A DNA stretch of 64,000 nucleotides from Oegoconia quadripuncta (GCA_949316235.1 OX438744.1:36762778-36826777); one strand, 5' to 3'. Numbered from the stretch's first letter, positions 20,471 through 31,656 are shown. Translations and numbers: made by a program. Notes: generated by a model from the letters alone, not told the origin.

Positions 20471-20989
20471 ATTTTGTTAAAGAAAATTTTTTTTTTTTCA
20501 TTTTAATAATATCGTGTTAAAAAGGAATCCAAATCCGACTCTGCATCCAATTCCCCGTCTTACACCAGCAACCTTAGACTCCCCCGACCGCACCTCCCCC
20601 CGCCCACCCCCAGCGCAGTTCGTTAGCGAACTTCCATACTTTGTAATATGCAAATGTACTGTCTAAGGGGCGCGCTAGGCGTCTTAAAATGAATTAATGA
20701 CGCAGGTGATTTGGGGGGGCCTGTAGAGGGGCGTGGGGACAGGTATGTGATATGGTTCTTGTAGCAGGAAAACTATATAGTATACCTACAAGTACTTATG
20801 TTTAAAATTATGTGTCTTGCCATAAGGCACAGAATTTCGAGAGCAGATTCCAATATGACTTAGTATCTGCACAAATGGAATTCAAAAAAGGTATATCTTA
20901 TAATGAAATAGATATAAATTTATTTGTATCTAATGTTAATCATACACACAGTTCGCCAACGTCTGGCTTGCAAAATTATTACATAAAAT
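20471..20989. other. Unassigned; pyrimidine-rich and G-rich patch
   Basis: 20520-20760 has long C-rich and later G-rich runs (for example CCCCCCGCCCACCCCCAGCG) unlike the surroundings. No gene was recognised. Confidence 0.4.
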
Positions 20990-21019
20990 ACCTCCTGCAT
21001 CCAACGTGTTCAATTCAAT

Positions 21020-21250
21020 AATGGTTTCAGGATGCAGTTTGGATTGCCGTGTCGTTGTAGTGCGTCGGGAATGTTTGCGGAGGCTCGCACGGTTGGTTTT
21101 CACTCTATCAGGATAAAAAAGCGACCTCCTTGCTACAGTGGTTTGGTAGTGACACAACATTCTGAAAATAATCGCTGCCCGATCGAACTGCCCCTTCTAG
21201 AGATGCTGGGGAGAGTGTCACAGGTCTGCAAAAATAAACATACTTACCAT
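21020..21250 (+). pseudogene. Probable LINE C-terminal fragment
   Basis: Plus-strand codons include CSASGMFAEARTVGF, resembling the conserved 'S.S.MFA.ARV..F' block near the C-terminus of several insect LINE proteins, followed by CPIELPLLEMLGRV. Recalled from memory and not verified. Confidence 0.4.
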
Positions 21251-21554
21251 TAAAGACAACTAACAATATAATATATACCACTAACAAAAATATGGACTAT
21301 TTAGTGTGTAATTCAATAATATCTTCTGTTGTCTCTGTTATATGCTTTTGATGCCGAACTAGGTTGAAAAACCTGTATTTCAGCACATAGAATTCGACAG
21401 ATATTTCATATGCTAGAAATAAAATAATTACGACAGTGAACGTAGAAAATAACTGATTGGGAGATACGAGCGCGAAGTTAAGTCTTATGTGAGTACTTAA
21501 GTTTTTTAAGAGAAGTCGGTTGATTTTTTTTGTTATAAATGTCTTTTTTTGTGG
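21251..21554. other. Unassigned AT-rich stretch
   Basis: The 100-codon minus-strand frame 21297-21599 runs into the SINE-B head and has no recognisable motif. Nothing else seen. Confidence 0.4.
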
Positions 21555-21800
21555 ACGACCGGTTGGTGTAGTGGATAGTGGCCCTGTCAGCGATACCAAC
21601 GGTAGCGGGTTCGAATCCCGTGAGGGGTAAATGTTTGTGTGATGAATACGAACATTTATTCCAGAGTCATGGATGTTTATATAAATATTTATGTATGTTT
21701 ATCCGTTATCTAGTATCCATAGCACAAGATTTGCTTAGTTTGGGACTAGATGATTGGTGTAAGTGTCCGAAATATTTATTTATTATTATTATTATTTTAT
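21555..21800 (+). mobile_element. SINE-B
   Basis: Head GACGACCGGTTGGTGTAGTG with B-box GGTTCGAATCC. Differs at several head positions (GCCCTGTCAGCGATACC) from the two younger copies. Ends in a (TTA)n tail. Confidence 0.88.
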
Positions 21801-21804
21801 TTGT

Positions 21805-21910
21805 GCGATGGCGACTCTAGCTCCTACGGCTTAGATTGGGAACCTGATGATCTTCGATTTGTCATTGTTATTGATAATCACACCGACCTTCTCTACACTC
21901 TACACATTCG
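21805..21910 (+). repeat. Repeat N
   Basis: CTGATGATCTTCGATTTGTC and AATCACACCGACCTTCTCTA match 15985-16095. It sits between a SINE-B and LINE-3. Confidence 0.45.
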
Positions 21911-21959
21911 TCTAAATATGTCATGCGATTCTGGATGTATATTACAAAAAATACTGAAC

Positions 21960-22222
21960 CGATTGTGCTGAAATTGCAAAGGGAACAACTTGATTTCATT
22001 TATAACATACCGAGCATTGGCACTAAGCGGTTCGCCTCTTCATTTATAATGGAAACAGCCAAGGCATGGAACTTCCTTCCGGCGTCATTCTTTCCTGAAT
22101 CCTATAACCTTGGGATTTTCAAAAGCAGGGTGAATAGGCATCTACTGTCGTCACACATCGTCATTTTCCGTTGGGTGAGTGAGATTGTGGCCTAATGCGT
22201 ATCCAGTATATCATAAAAAAAA
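21960..22222 (+). mobile_element. LINE-3 3' end, longest coding remnant
   Basis: Reads QREQLDFIYNIPSIGTKRF, ETAKAWNFLPASFFPESYN and LGIFKSRVNRHLLSS in one open frame, the C-terminal end of a jockey/CR1-type protein. The 3' UTR and a short poly(A) at 22213-22222 follow. The frame opens further upstream to about 21923, but homology to the family cannot be judged there. Confidence 0.8.
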
Positions 22223-22702
22223 TACAAAAAGAATCTCGCCAAATCTCGGAGATATCGGTGTACATACATAAAAGCAAACAGCCGAATTGAGAACCTTCTC
22301 CTTTTTGAAGTCTGTAAAAAATTTGTCATCTGTATTAAAAATTGAAGTTCAATGTAGAATTGGCTAGTCCTAATTAGTCACCAGGCAGTAGCTTACTGGA
22401 CATAGGTAAGCTTCGAAACTTCGAAAATATCTATATTTAAGGGAGAAAGAAGTGACTCCTTGGAAACACTGAATTTTGTTGTTTTTCTTGTTTTTAACAG
22501 CTTAAACAATATTATTATGTTTATTTTAATAATCTTTCAATTGCAGGTACTCGTATTTTACTCAAGAAGAAATGCTATCTTTTGTTATTCATAATACATT
22601 TTTGATGACGACTGCTAATAGGCTGTTAATTAATTAACCTTTTTCAGCTTAACCGGGAGACTGCGCGGGCTCTCTGCCTTTATAGTATAGATTTTTAAAC
22701 TA
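22223..22702. other. Unassigned
   Basis: No feature was recognised. GAGACTGCGCGGGCTCTCTG near 22660 might be a worn Helitron end, but no CTAG follows. Confidence 0.35.
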
Positions 22703-22990
22703 CCTCCGTAACTCTATGTAAACAATGTACCTAAGGTTTATAAAATGGAGATCGCGGGTTCGATCCCAGCGGGGTACATTTTAGTAGGTTTGGTTGGTGG
22801 TCGTGCAATTCTGAAATGTCCGGCTGGCTAGCTACCACCTTGTCTAAGTCTGCCGCCATGCAACAATGACAGTATTATTGTGTTTCGGTTGTTTGAGATA
22901 AGATAACCAGTCCCCCAAATAAGTCGGGTGTACCGGGTCCACCTTTGATCTCAGGTGTGATTGAGGTCAAGCGCTACTTCTCATGTATGA
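22703..22990 (+). mobile_element. SINE-C, diverged
   Basis: B-box GGTTCGATCCC at 22757, GGTTTGGTTGGTGGTCG, AGTCCCCCAAATAAGTC and TGTGATTGAGGTCAAGCGC. The A-box side of the head is damaged. Confidence 0.8.
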
Positions 22991-23867
22991 ACAAAACAGA
23001 ATTTTTAGTTTTTCATCATTTGTATAATTTAGTATTTTTGACTTTTGATTTTGAATCTACTGACAGTTTCGCGGTATCTGTTATAAAATCTTGGTGATTT
23101 TGCTTACCTAATTTTCCTTTTTCATAATATAATAGCGCATCTATACACGTTTCCGACGCGCGACGGCGTCGGCGGCACGGTGCCGTCGGCAAGCGTGTGT
23201 GGATGCGGCATAACTTTGACCAATAGTCAAGGTGTTTGTATAAGTAGTACATTACTTAATCCGTTATGAATTGTTTCTTCATTTCTCCAACATGTAGTTG
23301 CATTTTTTTTAATAGATAGAAACCTCAAAGCCGGCCCGCAGGCCGCTCAACATCAGGCCGTAGTCAAAGCTACATTAGTCTCCAATATCAATAAGTTGAA
23401 AGTTCAGATTGAAGCCAGTTCCACCCTCACCTTCACGTAACCTCAGTTGGGATTAATTTCTAATTAAAAATATAATCTTTACCTCAATGTATGTTTTAGA
23501 TAAGTGTGTTCTAAGTAATCTGCTACATAATCAAGTATGTACTTAGTAAAGTTATCCTAAATGGTGTACCGCAATCACGAGGCAAAGCAACAAACATACC
23601 GATGGCCGGTCACTACAATTAGCACCCACACTATACGCATAAATACCATTGTAGCCCCTACTATTGGTGTACACATTTGTTAGTTCTCTCTCTTATGCTA
23701 TGCTCTTGTTGGAGGAGTCCTTTCCACTCTTCTCTACATTCCGCCTTTTCTTTGACTCCTGATGCGACACGTCATTTACTTTTGTATTTATTAGCTGCAA
23801 GTATTAATTGCCAATTACTATTTATTATTATACGAGTATCATTTTGATAGGACGTATCATCACATAG
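22991..23867. other. Unassigned; GC-rich hairpin at 23143-23215
   Basis: Within AT-rich DNA, 23150-23200 contains CGACGGCGTCGGCGGCACGG followed by TGCCGTCGGC. It can fold on itself and is flanked by ACACGTTT and GCGTGTGT. Possibly the core of a small MITE. The rest is featureless. Confidence 0.4.
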
Positions 23868-23920
23868 GACGATCTGTTTGGTATAGTGGTTATAAACTCT
23901 GACTGCTGCTAAAAGATCAT
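23868..23920 (+). mobile_element. SINE-A 5' stub
   Basis: GATCTGTTTGGTATAGTGG and CTCTGACTGC match the SINE-A head; the copy stops before the B-box. Confidence 0.55.
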
Positions 23921-23956
23921 TAATCTAACTTTTCCACGTATTACCTAATTCTTTAC

Positions 23957-24140
23957 CGTGGGACAACCAAAATTAATCGACACTATCATGTCTTCTGCTG
24001 GACTAAACGCGCCCAGCGCCTGTGAATTCCGCGAAAAATATTTAATGGCAAGTGATTGTGTAAAAGTCCTGTATGTTGGACTCGACAAAGTCAATGAAGG
24101 CATTTTTCCCCGACTCTTTGAAGTAAAATCATTATTATTT
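23957..24140. other. Unidentified open segment
   Basis: The plus strand is open for about 66 codons with a balanced composition (for example SSAGLNAPSACEFREKYL and VLYVGLDKVNEGIFPRLF). The minus strand is also open. No splice sites frame it convincingly and I do not recognise the peptide. Either an old transposon coding piece or chance. Confidence 0.25.
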
Positions 24141-24167
24141 ATATTTCGAATAATATAGTACCAATAC

Positions 24168-24415
24168 GATTTTTTTTTACGCACAACGGGTTAGTACTTG
24201 ACCTCAATCACACCTGATGTTAAGTGAAGATGAGGTCGAAGGTGGAAGCGTACTGACCCGGAAACCCCAACACATTTGGGGGACTGGCTATCTTATGTCT
24301 GACAACCGGAACACAACAATGCTATTATATTAACATTGCTGCTTGGCGGTAGATTTAGATAAGATGGTGGTAGCTAGCCAGGCGGACATTTAAAATGCCC
24401 TACCACCAACCAAAG
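24168..24415 (-). mobile_element. SINE-C, head missing
   Basis: Starts with the T-run at 24168-24177 and runs through GCCCTACCACCAACCAAA, where it stops abruptly at 24415. The head and B-box are absent, as expected of 5' truncation. Confidence 0.85.
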
Positions 24416-24787
24416 TCTTTACGACTTTACGACTGAGTCTTTCTATTCTTCTTTAACCTTCAAACTCGACGCAAACTCGATTGTACACAATACAATTCGA
24501 AACAATTAGTAGGGGCTTGCATTGCGGTCGTCTGGTGTGTCGGTCAGAAATCTGTAGGTATTTCAGTACCGGATCACGGACCGGACCTTCGCCGTCGGGG
24601 TCTGTCATCCAGTGATACTCTGTATTATTGTTTCACATACATAAACATGTGGCAATTAAATAGGGGCAAATAGGTACGAGGTGGGAGAAAGGAGTGGTTA
24701 GTGCTAATTAGTTGGTATCACAGATTTTGCTAAATTAGACAAATTGGTTTCATGTTTTACTATTACATTTCAAAATGTTTCCAACAA
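24416..24787. other. Unassigned
   Basis: A slightly GC-richer stretch (24525-24605) with ACCGGATCACGGACCGGACC. No gene or repeat identified. Confidence 0.35.
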
Positions 24788-24840
24788 ATAGATAGATAGA
24801 TAAAGCGTTTATTTGTATATTACAGAAACACATACAAAAA
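24788..24840 (-). mobile_element. LINE-4 3' tip
   Basis: Inverted (TATC)n tail AATAGATAGATAGATAAAGC then GTTTATTTGT. Only the last 50 bases are recognisable. Confidence 0.5.
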
Positions 24841-24887
24841 TATTCGACGCAACAATCATTCTGCTTCGTGTTATTCTTACAAAATGT

Positions 24888-25505
24888 ACACGGAAAAAAA
24901 AGATTTGGATGTGTCTTTGGTCCAAGACATTTTATTCTTTTGAATATTTAAATACATAATGTCTAGCTTTAAGACTTTATTTTGCTCGATTAAAATAACG
25001 TTCTTCAATTAAACGTTTCCGTTTTCTTGTTTAGAATCTGCCAAAATACGTTGTTTCAAGAGAATATTCTTAATAGAAGACATTTTTGAGGTCTCTGTTT
25101 TAGTAAATAATGTTATTTCTGTTTTAAACAATATTTTCTTCAAGAAATTTTAAAAAATATTTGGTTTAAGTAATACAAATCTTGGATGAAATTAATTTAC
25201 AAACTGGTTTCAAGAGAACATTCGTTCAAGTTGAGCTTTTTTTCTTTAGATGGATATGTTATAATTTTAAGCCGAGATTTAAAATATCTTTGTTTGAACG
25301 TCAAGAACTCTCAGTACAAAATCACAAACTTTCTTTATCTAAGTAAATGAATTTCTTGACTGAAGGAGGTATGCATTTCTTCATATTAAAAACTTTTACA
25401 TTCCAAAATTTCTTAATTCAAGTAAATTAGTTTCTTGTATTAAGAAGTACTTATTCCTTGAGTAAAGAGCTTTTGAAACCATGCGTTTTTTTACCCAAGT
25501 AAACA
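24888..25505. repeat. Left subterminal motif block
   Basis: Many loosely spaced variants of TTCTTGA, TTCAAGA and TTAAGA occur (for example TTTCAAGAGAATATTCTT, TTTCTTGACTGAAGG, TTTCTTGTATTAAGAAG). Spacing is irregular, roughly 20-40 bases. Such arrays are typical of subterminal transposase-binding sites. Confidence 0.5.
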
Positions 25506-27349
25506 ATGTCTTGGTCCTATAGCGATTCGTTTATTACAAGAGAGTATTTCTTGACGATCCGGCTCCACGTGCATTGTCCGAATTTGTCGTTGACCAATCA
25601 CATTGCATGGCAAATAAAGGGATGTGACATTGCGAAGTTTAATAATCGATTTCAGAAGAGAAAAGTATGTTGTGATATACAATCGACAGAGAACTTGCTA
25701 AAAAGCTGTAATTCGATAGTAACACTATCCACCGTAAACCACAACGAAAGTGATATGTATATCGCTTTTTCACTTATCGGAATTTTTAATCTGGAAAAAT
25801 AGATGCTAGGTGCATCTATTATTATGAACTAAGTGGCACATATTTTGGCAAGCTTTCTGTCTAATATTATGTCGTCTCCTTATTACTGAGATCGGAAATA
25901 TCTGCCACACAAAATGTACTGTAAATACTCACAATGAAAGGCCAGTTCGAAAGTGCCTAGTGCTATCAGATGGGTCCACATACTCGTATACTACGTAATA
26001 CGTATACTGCTCTACAAAAGCAAGGGAATTATAAAATTCGGATCATATGTTAGATTGAACAGGCAGGATAGTGTAAGGTTTCCGAGCATACAATGAGGAT
26101 CGTTAATTTTTTTTGTTAAGAATACAGATTTTTCCATATGAAAAACTATTAACATGACTGAAAAAAAATCATAATCGAACAAATAATATAGAAATTACAG
26201 TGGCTTTAGCAGAAGAGTTTCAAAAAACACGCGCTGTGAAGTGCGATCGTTTATGACGTTCCGGCACGAGACGCAGACGCAGGAGTAGGTATCTGTACGG
26301 GACTTGCGAGGCTTAGTTTGTATTAGCGAAGTGTCGCGTTTATATTGTATCGTATCATGTTGTACAAATAGTAGTGGTTACATCTAATAAACTTTACTTT
26401 CGTGTTCCAAATGACAATAAAATCAGAAAAAAACGTGGTGTACAATGATGAAGTGACGAGAGAACACACCTTACAAACAAAAGTAGGTACTAAGTACTGT
26501 TGTGAAAACCATTTCGACATATTGTTTTCAAGTACAATATTAACATATTTACCATGTTTCTCATCATTTTACTGGTCGCAGTTCTTATCAAGAATATGGT
26601 TTTTTCGTTGTTTTTTTATTATGTGAAGAAAATTTGACGTAGGTAACGAAAATTAACATTTTAAAGAAATTCTATTTCTCGTTTTTAACTCTGCTACACA
26701 AAGCCAAACACAAACAAAATTATAATTATGATCTACCTAATATATTATGAATGTATGTTGAATGAGTAGATGTTCTGCCCCTTGGAGGAACAAGATCTGC
26801 CCTGATCATACAAAGCCGTATTCAAAAACTTACTACTAGACAGTTTGATGCTTAACCCACCGATTAACTTTAAAGTAACATATAAGTAATATAAAAACTT
26901 GTTTTTAGAAACAATTTTTTTTAATTTAGTTGCATAATTTACTTCCAGGTAGAAACTGATCTACGAACTTGCATATTGGTTTACACCACCACACACAATA
27001 ATTAATATCTCCGTAATTTCGTGATGGATTTATAAAATTTAAAAACTGTCATACTCGTGAAAACAAATCCTAAATATGATGTATTCAGATTGATGAATGA
27101 TCCTCACTATGTCAGACGTTATTCTGTCCTATTTATTATATGTCAAGTATATAATATTTCATAACAAATCGATTATTATATATTCTATGATACTGAGTTA
27201 TGATCTACATGGCTTCTAAAAATGTCAGTAATCAGTTCTTCAACACCCAAACCAGTGTCGAATTTTTTTTAGTTTATTAGATTTAAGTTTATACAATCGA
27301 ATACAAAAGGGAAAGTATTACTCTAGAGTTTGTATTTCACTGTTTGTAA
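25506..27349. other. Interior of candidate element, no gene identified
   Basis: A 98-codon plus-strand frame at 25506-25802 and a 74-codon frame at 26402-26626 have no motif I recognise. The latter contains CAAAAGTAGGTAC, which could be a splice donor, and follows a locally CpG-richer segment (26225-26340) that might be a promoter. No DDE/D transposase signature was found on either strand. Confidence 0.35.
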
Positions 27350-27590
27350 TATGTAATGGTTGGTGGTAGTGCATTTTAAATGTCCGCATGGCTAGCTACC
27401 ACCATCTGATCTAAATCTGCCGCTAAGCAACAATTTTAGCATTGTTGTGTTCCGGTTGTCAGAGATAAGATAGCCAGTCCCCCAAATATGTTGGGGTTTA
27501 GGTCAGTACGCTTCCACCTTCGACCTCATCTTCGTTTAACATCAAGTGGGATTGAGGTCAAGTACTTATGCCGTTATGCATAAATTAAAA
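27350..27590 (+). mobile_element. SINE-C, 5'-truncated
   Basis: Begins inside the family at GGTTGGTGGTAGTGCATTTT and runs to GGTCAAGTACTTATG plus an A-rich end. Inserted in the candidate large element, so younger than it. Confidence 0.8.
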
Positions 27591-27869
27591 AACCTACAAT
27601 TTATTTAAGCTTTACAACTTGCCATACCATTCGCTTGCCTGATGTTATTAAATGATCGAAGGAATAAAAGTGACAATCAAGGAAGCAAGTAGCATTCACA
27701 CACTTCCATACATTCGATGTTCATCCTTCAACCCAACTCTTTACAAATTATGTAGTCTCAAAGACATTGCCTACCCATAAATTAGATCGGCACTTATACT
27801 TATGCATAAATTGTTATCAAAATAAGCGTAGGTACTAGCATGTAATACTTATCGTGTACAATAGTACAT

Positions 27870-27920
27870 AATTTGTAGTCAAACGCGAAACCAGTTTTTA
27901 ATAAAAAAAAAAAAAAAAAA
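27870..27920 (+). mobile_element. LINE-3 3' tip with poly(A)
   Basis: GTAGTCAAACGCGAAACCAG then A18-type poly(A) (27902-27920). Only the last bases of the UTR are kept. Confidence 0.5.
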
Positions 27921-28207
27921 GTTTCATTCAATGTACAAATAATATTTCTTAGGCATAGATAACTTTATTAATCATTGTCAATAATTTTGATTCTTCAATT
28001 TGATAGTTACATATTTATTTACTTGTAGTCTGTAAAAACATTTTTTTTTTATTATTAATATATCGATTATAGTGAAGTGCGTGGAACATCTCTAGTGGGG
28101 CGCGCGCGCTTGCGGATGTCATCACTGGACGAAAAACTTTTCTTAGAGTTGTGTAAAGAGTGTTTGTTCCTGCTTAAACATATATTAAAAGCCAAATACG
28201 AATGACA

Positions 28208-30103
28208 ATGGATAATTTATTGAGAAGTTGGGGTGCACCTGAACAGATAATCGAAGCTTTTCAAAGTAAGTACAATTACATACAAAGGTATATAGTAAGT
28301 GGACTCCTTGTTCATTGCCGCTTCTGTCACTGAGAAACGAGATTAGTTCGAACTGAATTCGAAACAATGTGACTGCAACCGTGTGTCCCTCGCACCCAGG
28401 GTAAGTGGTTCATTTTGATTCCTCGTTTTTTTTTTCCACACAAGACAATCAAATTATGCCGGCACCCGGCCATAGGATATCCTTCCTTACCTAGGTCGGC
28501 AACGTCTCATCCTAAAAACATGTCACCTCAAGTGTAATGAAATTCCGTAATAGTTTTTTTACTCATGTGGTGTCATTCGGACAAAGGATATTTCGACCTG
28601 AAATACGGTGATCGTTTTTCAAGGTGTAGTAGACAAGTTTAGACTTCTTTTATATTGCCGGCATTTCGGTTCATCACGCATGTCATAGTTTTGGGGGCTA
28701 AATCTCGTTCTCGGTGGATGTGGCTGTGCACAAATGTACATGTACGAAGTGTGCGAAGATGTACATATCCTTCCTTTCTATTGTTGTGGCAAAAACATTC
28801 TAAGTACCTACTACTTTACTTTTTTGACTTGCTTTGACTATTTTAGAAGACTAGTAATATGTGTAAGTACTGAAAAGTTGCCAGAAAAAATTACTTGTTT
28901 GTCTTATTTTTCTATGTTTGTTTTCAGAGAATGAAATTCATGAATCACATTTATCACACATTACGGATGAGCAATTAAAGGAATTGTGTCCAGAATTGGG
29001 CTGTAGAATTGATCTACGAAAAAAATAGCAGAATACTTGGATGCACAAGTTAGTTTTATTTTATTTTTGTGAAATAGAGGATCAATTTTTTTTAACTGAA
29101 CAATTTTGAAAATACATTTTTTTTTGTGTAATTTCATAATTGTTGGCAGAGTATAGGCAGTAACAATAGATGCCAGTAAATTTATGCACGCAATAAATTA
29201 TTCACATTTTTGTCATTAAAATTAATTTTAATAAAATTAACTATGTACAAAAATGCATGATTTTCTTCTGTTATTTCCACTTTTATTAGCCATCATATAA
29301 TGGAATAAATGTATAAAACGATAACTACGTAATATGTATAATGTATCTTGAAAGTAGAGGAATTATGTGCTGAAATATTCGCGTGATATTACTCGTGTGG
29401 TGATTAGTTTTTTTGTTTTCAGATTGAAGATTATTTTAAATTTTTATGTCTCGACAACTGTAACAATTTTTTGAAAAATTGGGACCACTTCTTCGAGATC
29501 TTATTTACTGCAAAGAAAAATACACAGTGACAGCTTTAGAGACACCCTTAAACTACATTGACCTTGAAGGTAAGACAGTGTTATAGTTGTTCTGAGTTGA
29601 TGGTGTGGAATAATGTGAGGCATGTCTGTAAAATACTAGTTCTAGTGTAACTGTGACTATGTGGTTAACATTTTTTTTTATTTTCAGATCAAAAAATCTC
29701 ATCACAAACTTTATTAGTACATTTAGTACCAACTAAGGCAAGATATAATAAAAAAAGAGAAAATCTCTGTACAAGAATGCCTTGAGAGCATAATGTTAAT
29801 GATTGAGGTGAATTATTTTTGATTTCTAATAAATTGACAGTATTATAGGAATAAGTATATGAAAGTTAGTTGCAATATTTCTTTTTTTTTAGAATATACT
29901 CAACATAATCGAGCAACAGAAAGAGGAAGCACTTAAAAGAAAACAGCCTGTGTACTTAACATTATTGGGTAACCTTCAGAATATTCAATTGTACTTGGTG
30001 GTTGACCAAAATTAGATATACCTTTGACTTTGTTGATATATTGTTTAAATGTTATCACTTTAATGTTAAATGTCCTAAGGCGAGTGACCACATTTTATTA
30101 TAA
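28208..30103 (+). pseudogene. Five-exon SAM-like-domain gene, decayed
   Basis: Predicted exons: 28208-28265, 28928-29048, 29423-29569, 29688-29807 and 29893-30103. Each junction has a GT donor (GTAAGT, GTTAGT, GTAAGA, GTGAAT) and a polypyrimidine-AG acceptor. Exon 1 starts ATGGATAATTTATTG. Exons 1-2 give LLRSWGAPEQIIEAFQ, NEIHESHLSHITDEQL and KELCPELGCRIDLRKK, the pattern of a sterile-alpha-motif-like domain. Later exons give SSQTLLVHLVPTKARYNKK, SVQECLESIMLMIE, NILNIIEQQKEEALKRKQ, NIQLYLVVDQ and FVDILFKCYHFNVKCPKA. That order recalls uncharacterised arthropod and animal proteins with an N-terminal SAM-like region. Exons 2, 3, 4 and 5 each need a frame change, so no full protein can be made. 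It has stop TAA at 30101 and AATAAATAA near 30134. It lies inside the CACGG element. The family link is from memory. Confidence 0.6.
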
Positions 30104-30249
30104 TACAATGTTGTGTTTATGAAATAACTGAAATAATAAATAACCAAATATGATAATATGGCGCCGTACATAGCGGATATATTAAAATTAGGGGAAAAAA
30201 TTGAGTGAATACGACGTGAATTTAGCAGTAAAACCAACTGTTGCTGTTA

Positions 30250-30370
30250 ATTGTGATTATTACTTACTTTATTCTTTATTACACAAAAAATACAAACAGA
30301 TCAGTCAGAAAATAAGTACAGAGGTGAGCTTATCTCTACAGAGATCTCTTCCAGTTAACCCTACAGAAGG
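30250..30370 (-). mobile_element. LINE-5 3' UTR fragment
   Basis: Minus strand GGAAGAGATCTCTGTAGAGA then TAAGCTCACC and TTTTGTGTAATAAAGAATAA, matching 7617-7830. Confidence 0.55.
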
Positions 30371-30517
30371 TATTGTGATTATTATGATTAATTAATAAAA
30401 AAATTAATTAATTTTTTTGTTTTATTATCACTACTTCTACTACTTACTACTTATAAATTTTAAAATTACAACAATTTCATTTTCAGTTTCCTGGGGATAC
30501 CTATACATAAACGAAAG

Positions 30518-30822
30518 TTGTTGATGGATTTTATCCAAGGAAATGTAAGTATTGCCAATAGGTAACGCATTACCTGATGCCTTATCTAAAACAAGGGTAT
30601 TTCATTTGTGTAACATTCATTTGTCTACTCATGAAGGATTACATAAAAATAGTAAGTAAAATTCCAAGAATAACATTGATTGGGATTTTACTTAAAAAAT
30701 TATGTAACCGAGTACGAGTTGCATGACTGTTACATTGAAGAAAAATTCTTGTTTATGTAAGGTATCTGGTAATGCATTATCTATTTGCAATACTTACATC
30801 TTCTTTGATGAAGCCCATCAAA
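30518..30822. repeat. Imperfect inverted duplication with exon-like arms
   Basis: The left arm from 30518 (GATGGATTTTATCCAAGGAA) and the right arm ending near 30815 are reverse complements over about 150 bases each with scattered differences, meeting near 30670. Left of it, TTTTCAG|TTTCCTGGGG...GGAAAT|GTAAGT (30487-30544) looks like a further exon. Both arms can encode the short ending DVSIANR/NVSIANR before a stop. Possibly the last exon of the SAM-like gene, duplicated in inverted orientation. Confidence 0.5.
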
Positions 30823-30824
30823 TT

Positions 30825-31654
30825 CTTAAACTAAATAAACGAGTATCTCAATTACAAATATTATTTATTCTATCTAAATGAATATACTCTTAAATGAAGG
30901 CTTTTGCTACCCTGAACTAAGATAATATTGTCTGAAGAACAGATTCATTTTCTTCTTTCAATAGCCTGATAATCTTGTTTTAAAATGGCTTCTCTATTAT
31001 ATTAAGACTGCATTATCTTATTTTTGTGAAGCGGTGATCTTTAAGAAAGACTGAGAGAACTTATATGGATAATATGACTTTCTCAAAATAAAACAATATT
31101 GTTTTAATATAATTTACCTAACCGCTTAAATTAAATTAATGTCTTTTAACGTAAGAGCAGGCAGTGCTTCGTCGAAGATAGGCTTCTTTATAATACAAAA
31201 TATGACTCTCTTAAGATGTGACAGTGGAAGTTTTAATTTAATTAATTTGTTTTTAATTTGAGAGCAGTTTTGCTTGGGCGGAACTAGACTTCTTTGTCAT
31301 ATAAATCATGACTATCTTAAAATAACAATATTGTTTTAATTATGCTTTACTCAGCTTAATCTAAGAAAATCGTTATCTTAAATAAAATCCATTTATTTTT
31401 AATCTAAGACCACCTAACTTGGGTGTAGTATTACAAATACTTTAATTTAAGACAAGATAGTTTCTTCATTTAATTGAAAGCTGTGACTTTAGAGTAAGAA
31501 TCGCTATTATTTTTATTTAAGTCAAATTGTCTTCAATTAAATTAAAATCTGTAAATCTTAATCCAAGAGCATTGAAGTGTTTGGTTATATACAAAACTTT
31601 ATTATCTTGAATGAAAGATATTTGCTTTATTTCAAGAAATCCTTTTTTACCGTG
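30825..31654. repeat. Right subterminal motif block
   Basis: About 800 bases with repeated TCTTAA/TCTTGAAT/TTTAAGAC words (for example TTATCTTGAATGAAAG, AATCTTAATCCAAGAGC, TTTAATTTAAGACAAG). Only the motif vocabulary, not the linear order, is shared with the left block. Confidence 0.5.
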
Positions 31655-31656
31655 TA

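Larger units (their letters stand above)
24888..31654. mobile_element. Candidate 6.8-kb DNA transposon with CACGG termini
   Basis: Left end CACGGAAAAAAAAGATTT (24888-) and right end, read inward on the minus strand, CACGGTAAAAAAGGATTT (from 31654) agree at 16 of 18 positions. Both are flanked by TA (24886 is G, 24887 plus 24888 give TA|CACGG when the T and A at 24887-24888 are counted; the right side is CCGTG|TA), so termini are accurate to about two bases. Both ends pass into 600-800 bases of AT-rich DNA full of short TTCTTGA / TCTTAA / TCAAGA words. Between them lies a decayed intron-containing SAM-like gene. CAC termini, a 2-bp target and motif-rich subterminal blocks are features of CMC (CACTA/Mirage/Chapaev)-type elements, but no transposase was seen. 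Two independent smaller elements remain possible. Confidence 0.45.
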
